Shown here: positions 57,626 to 64,000 of the stretch, in pieces
How the letters are laid out: each line of letters begins with the position of its first letter
How positions within the stretch are numbered: position 1 is the stretch's first letter
Assembly (NCBI GenBank): GCA_014529385.2
Contig: CM043948.1
Span: 26,599,768 to 26,663,767, forward strand
Direction: 5' to 3'
Length of the DNA: 64,000 bases
Source: Adiantum capillus-veneris
Lineage: Eukaryota; Streptophyta; Polypodiopsida; Polypodiales; Pteridaceae
Translations under genes and position numbers: made by a program
Notes under the pieces: generated by a model
Databases searched by the model: none
Told to the model about the DNA's origin: nothing
What the model saw: only the letters and a program-made list of their open reading frames with translations

Positions 57626-58320
57626 ATGGTTGACCATTTTCAGCGCCGTCTCACACGAGACATGAGGGGTAAGTTCTTTACTTGACAATGATCCATTTTG
57701 TACGGCTGGTAGCTAGTCTAAAGCCCTAGAAAAAACCCTAGAAACCGAGCAGTGCATGAAGACCTACGACCTAAAACTGACCATAGCGGCCTGCCAACTT
57801 GACCAAATCGGATGGGATTTGAAACATAGCATGCCCTAACATAATAGAACCTTTCTATACCATCAGATGACCATTCAGCAGGGGTCGAGGGGGTCCCCAA
57901 TAGAAAAGTTAGGTTTTTTGGCAAATGCTAGAATTCCAACATGACTCCACAGATGGCGTGCTAATGAGGTCCATATACAATGTATATGATGGGTTTGGTG
58001 AAATCCATCAAGCAAAGCCCTCGAAAAGCAAAAAACGGCTCGAAGGTTACAAAGCGTCAAATTCAACATACGAGGCCAAACTGACTCCAAATGAGCCAAA
58101 ATTGGACAAGTTGCTTTACGACTATGTTGCGAATAAGTCCAAAGCTTCAAAAGTTGAGCAACCAACCCACAGGAAGAGTAGTCACAAAATCGGTGACTTC
58201 AGAGTCAACAGAGCACAAAGTGATGCCGACATGACCAAACTTGACCAATTTCAATTTAGAACTTGTATTAGGTGTATCTAGGTCAAAATTTGTAGGTTTT
58301 GCAAAGTTTTTGTCACTGTT

Positions 58321-58923
58321 GAAAATAATCGCGATTATTTACTTTTGCATCAGTTTTGCTTGGAAATTGTCAAATCATCTTCCCTATCATGTGTACACAC
58401 CTATTACATGCCAAAAATCAAGTATGAGCAAAAATGACCACCCATTACTTGTAAAATTGCCAAAAAACGCAAAGAAGTCTTTGCAAGACAAAATTTGGGT
58501 TTTGGACAAACTTTTTTTGACCCAAATCACTTCATATCTCATATACAAGGTCTATATAATGCCTAGAACGAAGTTGTACCAAAAAATGTCAATTTTGGAA
58601 GAAAAGTTAATAATTGCGATCATTTACTTTTTGGTCAAAATTGGGGAATTTGGATATATTGTCATCATACTTCCAAAGTACATGATGTGTTAAGCCCACT
58701 AGCCAATTTTGAATCAATTTGGAGTTCAAAATTCAAATTTTCTTTATATCTACTGTTTTAGAGACCTAAAGCCAAAATCTGGTACCATTTTCACCCTGTG
58801 CATCCAAATGAGCACATATTCCACTCAGAGCATGTATTTGGTATATACTTCAAGCCTATAAAGCCAAGTTTGCAAAAGGTTGAAAATTTTCCTCAGCTAT
58901 AAATAATCACGATTATTTACTTT
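58321..58923. repeat. 3' palindrome array of element B
   Basis: Three copies at 58321-58346, 58603-58631 and 58899-58923 have centres about 285 and 293 bp apart, the same two spacings as between the second and fourth copies of the leader array. The first has lost its outer left arm, the second is imperfect. Confidence 0.8.
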
Positions 58924-60570
58924 GGTTGCAAATTTTTGTTTTGACCATACAGTTTTGTTCCTTGCATGATTTTATGTATCTTTGCTTGCTTTAAAAATTG
59001 ATTTGAAGCAATTTAGACCAAATTGTCAGCATTTCAATCTAAAAGGAAATTACAAAAAAAATTCCAACAAATCTGCTAACTTTGGACTCTATTCACTGAA
59101 CAGGAGCCATGCAAGCAGCGGAGAAGGCCAAGAAAAAGCTAAACCAAAAAGAGAAACTACAGAATTTACCCGCTTATCAGCTAGACCCCGAGTTAGTCAA
59201 AGATGCAAAGGCATCATACCTCTCTAAAGAATAGCTGGAAGAGCACCACACTACAGTCTTCACTGGCAAATTCAAGAGTGAAGAAGGGCATTCAGTGGAG
59301 TTGCAACTCCTGCCCAAAGAAGTCTATGGTGTGGCTGCCAAACCGGAAACCAAAGAAAGCTAACCGGCAGGCTAGGACTCAGGGATTTCTACGTATAGGA
59401 GCCTTGCGGAGTGGACTTTCAGAAAGCTTACGAGCTTCTATCCACCATCAAAGAAGATGGAGCTGCCACAGATAGACATACCCTCAGTTTCTTTTGCTGA
59501 GTTTGAGACACAGTCCACAGCAGAGCCGAGTGGTGATGAAGATTTTCAGGTTCACATTACAGATACAAACATAGTGCCAATGGTCCAGCTGTCAAAAGTT
59601 GAAGAAGACGCACTAAAGGAGAAGATCACCCTAGAGGTAGATGAGTAGTGGAGAGCCGCTATGGATTGGGAGTTGAGAGTTTTACACTCTATCAACGTCA
59701 CTCAAGTCACTCCCAATCATATCAATGCTCAATGGCACCAACAATCCTTGCCATACCCTCTCATCAAAGTAGAACTATTACAGGTAAAAGAAAGGCTATA
59801 CAAGGATATGCAAGAAGATAGCGCAGATAAAGACCACCCAAAGTGGAGGTTAAGCTAGCTGAACAAGAATCCAAGATGCGTGATTCTATTCACAAGAGCA
59901 ACTGCAACCCTACAAAGAGATCCAATATTTTTTCCTGTAACCAGAGTAAGGATATGGCAAGCGCATGAAGCACTACAAAAGAAGAGGCCAACTTGGCTCA
60001 ACTTTCCAAAGCTACCAGCTCCAGAGAGAGGCCAAGCGGCGAAGGAATACATGGTGAAAACCCTAACGGGCTTCATGTATTTCTTCAAAAGTCTGCCAGA
60101 TCTCTCCTGTGCAATGTTATATAAGATATGCAGGATGCTACTCACATGTATACAAGTTTTTAATGAGCTTGAGCAAACAAGAGCCCCATGGCTCTCATTC
60201 TTGGAAGGAAACAAAGGCTTATGCTACGATGTGAGTGGGCAACCTTCAGAAGAGGTCCTTTACGGATTCTATGCCAGATGCATGTTCCTCCCATCGAGTA
60301 ATATGCTAGCCTTTGAAGAAGCATTCTACACTGGATTCTTCACCTGGTGAACGAAGATATTTGCACCAGTGATCAGCAACCTAACATCCAGGTTTGTAGC
60401 CTACTCAGCAGTGGAGCTGAAGAATAAAGTAACAATGCAATTTCTGCAAGTGCCCGACAAAGAACAAAGAATCAAATACCAGAAGCACTGGACGCGCTCA
60501 AAGACCGCCTCGCCAGCCGTCAACCCGAAGACTATTGTAGCCCATAAAGCTGTGTCAAGGGGCGACACAG

Positions 60571-60586
60571 GCGAGGAGCGGGGGAA
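60571..60586 (+). other. Polypurine tract of element B
   Basis: GGCGAGGAGCGGGGGAA abuts LTR3 and would prime plus-strand synthesis. Confidence 0.65.
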
Positions 60587-61506
60587 TGTTCGCAGCAAGC
60601 TAACACGGACACCATTTTTCGGAGTTCTCTTTGTAAAACATTTATTATTTTGATAAATCGAGAATATTGTAACTCTTATTTTCTCGGATAAACTTTGTAA
60701 TTAATGAGCCGGGGCTACAAGCTTCAAGATTGTATCAGCCAATCATTACCCAACTTTGCTAAAACTCCAGATTATTAGTTTTGACCGTCCAAAACCTTCG
60801 CTAAGGTATAAAAGCCAATTTTTGTAAGTTTTTATTGAGTTTTTGGATAATAGAAACGCAATGTGAGCTAACGACGCTCACTTCTCTCCTTCTCGCGCTT
60901 CCTACTCCCTCTCCGGTTGTCACATTGCGAATGCGTTTGTTGCATTGCAACCGCAGGTAAGAGCTCTACGCATTGACCTAAGCCATTCACAGTATTTTGT
61001 AGCTTTTAGCGTAGCCGACCCGCGGCCTAATTTCATCATAACTAGGAATTTACACTTTTAAAACGAAAACCAAGCATAGGCGGGGTATTGGGGCATTATT
61101 GTTAAGCATTTAGATGCATTCTGGGTCGAAAACGACTAGGTCAAAAATCCAATGCTGTTAATAATCACGATTTTGGAACTTGACCTAAAGTGGGGTTTGA
61201 GGCCATAGGCATGTGTGCTTAGGTCTTATAAACTTGTCCTAGAAGTTTCGTTACGTTTGGATGTCATTTGATGCTGTAACGGATGTGATTTGCTTGTCGA
61301 TGAGCGATTGTCTTTTGGTGATTTCAGTCACTTGAGTGTAGCTTGAGCTAAATGCGATTTGTTAGTTTTTTTCCAAGAAATTGACAACCTCTTGTAGCCT
61401 CTATGCACTAGTCGAGTTAGCTTCGTCCCATGGTTTGACAAATTAATCGTGGTTCTCGCTAATACTGCAATAAGATAGGATGGTGAGGTTAGACATGCAT
61501 CCCACA
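60587..61506 (+). repeat. 3' LTR of element B (LTR3, ~920 bp)
   Basis: Begins TGTTCGCAGCAAGCTAAC and ends CATCCCACA. TATAAAA is at 60807-60813. It is clearly closer to LTR2 than to LTR1 (shared GGACACCATTTTTC and GGTGAGGTTAGACATGC), supporting LTR2/LTR3 as one pair. Confidence 0.88.
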
Positions 61507-62667
61507 ACAAACCACGAAGCAATCAATCTTGTCCATCCTATAGACAAGCAAATGCTACACATAGTATGCAGGGAGTCACACAAATTTGGATACCAAAAGC
61601 ACAACTTAATGACAAACCGATTCAAATTTGGGTGCCCAAAACATCATCTACTGTACCAAAGACGGTTCCAAGGTTCAAAACGCAAAGAGGAGTATCTTCG
61701 AGCAGAGAACCTAAAAAAAAAAGGATTTGGAAGCAAAAGGAGCACTTATCTTCTCCGCAAACTGTAAAACCAATAAAGCAATGGAGAGCTAAGTCTCAAA
61801 AGACTCATCCCCAACATTCGGCCAGAGTAAACCAAGATATGGATGGCGGGTAATAGCTCAACAACAACCATTATTGATATCAACAGCTCAAGAAATCAGT
61901 GTGCCAAAGCATCCTGACGGTGCAATAAAGTAGAGAGCACACAAGCTACAAGATTTTCTCTTTGGAAGACAGCAAAAGAAAACCTCGACATCAGAAACCC
62001 TTGAGTTAATTACTCAAGACTCAACTCTTGCACAACATAATGGTTTGAATTTCATTGATCTTCAAAGCATGGTAGAGCCAACCAAGGCTATGCATAGACA
62101 TGATTGTTCAACCCATCCACACAGTCGTCTCGGAGTACGCCATCTAGGAGGAGTGGACGGGAGCTAAGTAATTAAGGGCAATGTTTAAAGAGAGAGGAAA
62201 AAGTTTGATGTTAACGTGTGATTTTTTTCCAAATTACCTAATAATGCCCTTACCAAGTCATCAATAGGGAAAATTTGACTGATAACATCTTCCCGATGAG
62301 TGTAAATACTATTAGAAAATCATCAAAAATGGTATTTTTTTGTTATTTTTATCATTTTTTCTTGATATTGGGACTTAAAAATGGAGAAATCCACCAAAAA
62401 ACAATAAAGTTGTGTTTTCCAATGGATTTTCCTATTTATTGGATTTTCACTGCTTTTTTAGCGCATTTTGTTATTTTCTTTGATTTTTTCTATAAACATG
62501 TAAAAAATGTAGCAAATGTGCTCAGATGGAAAAATTTAAGATACTGTGATGATCAAAAGGACAAGGTGGACATGCATAAAAAATTTCAATCAAATCGACG
62601 GATGAAAGCGGGAAGCCTAAATTAGGTTGTCAAGGCCTACTTTCACAAATTCTTGCAGAATGAGCTA
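61507..62667 (+). mobile_element. Continuation of element A after the nested element B
   Basis: Resumes with the basic tail of the second-protease ORF: ORF 61566-61853 has TQIWIPKAQLNDKPIQIWVP and EHLSSPQTVKPIKQW, matching B at 56310-56530. It then matches B to about 57430, including the conserved end of that ORF (61900-62150) and the AT-rich spacer. At about 62667 homology stops at GCAGAATGAGCTA and a different retroelement begins; the 3' ORF and 3' LTR of A are not in the window. Confidence 0.8.
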
Positions 62668-63048
62668 GGACGAGGCATACAAAATGATGTTTGGGACATT
62701 TTGGCTACAAATCTTGAAGGAAAGCTGGAATTTGATGATCTCGGCTCTTTTCTCATTGAGGAGGAAGCCGTTTTGATGACTCAAGGTAAAATTAAATTTT
62801 TTGACAAAGGTGATGAAGCACTTATTGCTTCGGATTCTAGGATGAATACCAATAACCATTGTTACAATTGTGGGAAGCATGGTCATTTGTTTAGAGATTG
62901 GAGATCCAAAGGCAAATACAAAAGCTCTACAAAGAAAAAAGGCAGAATCAAGCATAATGAGGAAAGCAGTGACAATGACTCAAGGAAGAACAATATGGAA
63001 TCTGTTGGTGTGGTGAAGACTACACTGGTAAGGACTCCCACCTTCTAG
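62668..63048 (+). pseudogene. Copia-type gag fragment with damaged zinc knuckle
   Basis: The frame has LEFDDLGSFLIEEEAVLMTQ, like the copia gag TLDEVxSRLLxEExR block, then CYNCGKHGHLFRDW, a CCHC knuckle whose last Cys has become Trp, and a Lys-rich tail. No LTR, protease or integrase follows, so only a piece is present. Confidence 0.6.
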
Positions 63049-63199
63049 TCAAGTGAATATCATTGCCACCACTAGCTTTAGCCACAGAGAGGCTTGTGAG
63101 TGATACAGAGGAGCAAACAATGCTCCCTATAAATAACTTTTACCCTTGTGTTGTGAGTTCAAGTTATCGATGTTTGAACCCATGGGTCGAAGTTCAAGG

Positions 63200-63475
63200 C
63201 ACATGCATATTTCAGGATCCACTCCCTTAAGATCTTTGTAGGACCAAGTGAAGACATCCTAGTACTGCTTTAACATCCAAATGAGAATCTCTTCCTCTTC
63301 TTGAGACAAATATGCAGCTATGTATGCTGGCTTTGAGTCTTCTCCTACCTCTACGAGGCCAATTCGTTTGGTGTTTTCAAGACCCTCATAAGACTTTTCA
63401 GGTTCCTTGGGTTGTCTCATCAATTGCTCTACTATGATTCATCAATCTTGTAGAGTATACTTTGTTAGTGCGATC
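63200..63475 (-). pseudogene. Minus-strand gypsy pol fragment related to elements A and B
   Basis: Read on the minus strand it gives IIVEQLMRQPKEPEKSYEG, then SKPAYIAAYLSQEEEE and WSYKDLKGVDPEICM, matching the RT N-terminal region of A (41150-41390) and B (52470-52710). A stop replaces the residue after LKQY. The match is diverged, so this is a separate member of the family inserted in the opposite direction. Confidence 0.75.
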
Positions 63476-64000
63476 GAATATTAATTGCCCCCGGTTAACG
63501 CTCTCTAATTCCATTCAGTTGTCCAAACCTCTTTTAGGGTTCGTTTCGACTCTCTACTTTGCTTTTTGTTCCGTTTTAGTCATTGGAGGTTCTTTTCCCT
63601 TGGTCTCATTTGACTTGCTCAATTTTTGTTTGGTTTTGTTCCGTCAATCGATGTTTTTCCTATTCTCTAAGGCTAGATATCTTCTAGTTATCTTGTCCTT
63701 GATGCAATCTTGTGCATCCACCATCATCAAGAACTGAGTTTTGCCTGCTATTCTTGGCTCTGATTGTTTCCTTCTCATCTTGTTTTTTTGTTTTCTATGA
63801 TATCTCTGTTGGTGTCTACAATGCTAATTTGAAAACTCAAATAAAAATTCCTCCCCTCCTCTGAGTAGTAGTTTGGCCTTGACATGTTCCTCTTCAGAGT
63901 TTGATTACTCAGTCGTGAGTGTTTCCTCTTTTAATTTATCTGTGGCATCATAATAATGATTAGAGAAAAAATGTTGCTCTTTGATGAGTTCTATAGATAC
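63476..64000. other. No recognisable gene at right end of window
   Basis: The longest open frame (63462-63737) is hydrophobic and T-rich without a known domain. It may be the interior of the minus-strand element, but I cannot support that. Confidence 0.4.

Larger units (their letters stand above)
57626..60653 (+). pseudogene. 3' ORF of unknown function in element B, proposed two exons
   Basis: From ATG at 59109 one frame runs about 515 codons into LTR3, with no frameshift but six stops (59232, 59361, 59373, 59646, 59856 and 60348). CTAAC at 59076-59080 and CACTGAACAG at 59094-59103 look like a branch point and acceptor. A small upstream exon 57626-57668 (ATG, 14 codons) ends in G|GTAAGT and joins in frame. 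The intron 57669-59103 contains three palindromes. The protein has a basic start (KAKKKLNQKEK), an acidic middle and a Leu/Cys-rich end (YKICRMLLTCIQVFNELE); I recognise no family. Its place is that of an env-like or accessory ORF in Athila-type elements. Confidence 0.5.
44947..61506 (+). mobile_element. Gypsy element B, complete with both LTRs, nested in element A
   Basis: LTR2 (44947-45810) and LTR3 (60587-61506) bound a 14.8-kb interior in the same order as element A, plus a 3' region not preserved in A. A-like sequence stops at 44946 and resumes at 61507 at the corresponding position of the second-protease ORF, so B inserted there. No clean 5-bp target duplication remains (left flank GAAAA, right flank ACAAA). 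Frameshifts near 48170, 48500, 49250, 51780 and 53370 and several stops make B defective. Confidence 0.85.

Noticed and set aside
57925-58281. 118-codon open frame in the 3' region of element B
   Set aside because: It lies inside the proposed intron and has no family resemblance; element A has no preserved counterpart to test it.
33720-61506. Tandem array of two elements sharing the middle LTR
   Set aside because: Element A sequence resumes after LTR3 at the matching point, so nesting explains the data better.

Overview
This is a nuclear plant sequence made almost entirely of transposable elements around one expressed-looking host gene. GT-AG introns, a plant leucine-rich-repeat receptor kinase, a CACTA/En-Spm element, Ty3/gypsy elements with plant-type primer sites and long compound microsatellites all point to a land plant. 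The L1-type LINE ORF1 and the style of the receptor make a fern or other seed-free plant my best guess, but the sequence alone does not prove it.

Layout. 1-5577: right part of a CACTA element, with a decayed TNP2 transposase, an apparently intact TNPA-like second gene, a subterminal palindrome and a 3' terminal repeat ending ...CTTGTAGTG. 5578-7995: gene-free. 7996-11562: an intact three-exon LRR receptor kinase of the non-RD (immune-receptor-like) class. 12047-15770: its tandem copy, a pseudogene with many lesions. 15830-21170: gene-free and rich in (TG)n(AG)n microsatellites. 21226-31268: a decayed Ty3/gypsy remnant with very short LTRs, carrying a MITE-like insertion in its left LTR and a nearly perfect LINE (both ORFs open) in its interior. 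31465-31990: a local tandem repeat. 33720-62667: two related gypsy elements with an Athila/Tat-style primer site. Element B (44947-61506) lies inside element A (33720-44946 plus 61507-62667). 62668-63475: fragments of two more retroelements.

The most interesting material is the A/B gypsy family. Besides gag, protease, RT/RNase H and integrase it has: (1) a second retropepsin-like domain after the integrase; (2) a duplicated integrase zinc-binding region; (3) a further single-frame ORF of unknown function between pol and the 3' LTR, with a plausible small first exon and an in-frame intron; and (4) arrays of a 28-bp palindrome spaced about 277-293 bp apart, found both in the 5' leaders and inside that 3' intron, including one copy where both arms changed together. 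The A and B copies are broken by stops and frameshifts, so the family must have intact relatives elsewhere if it is active.
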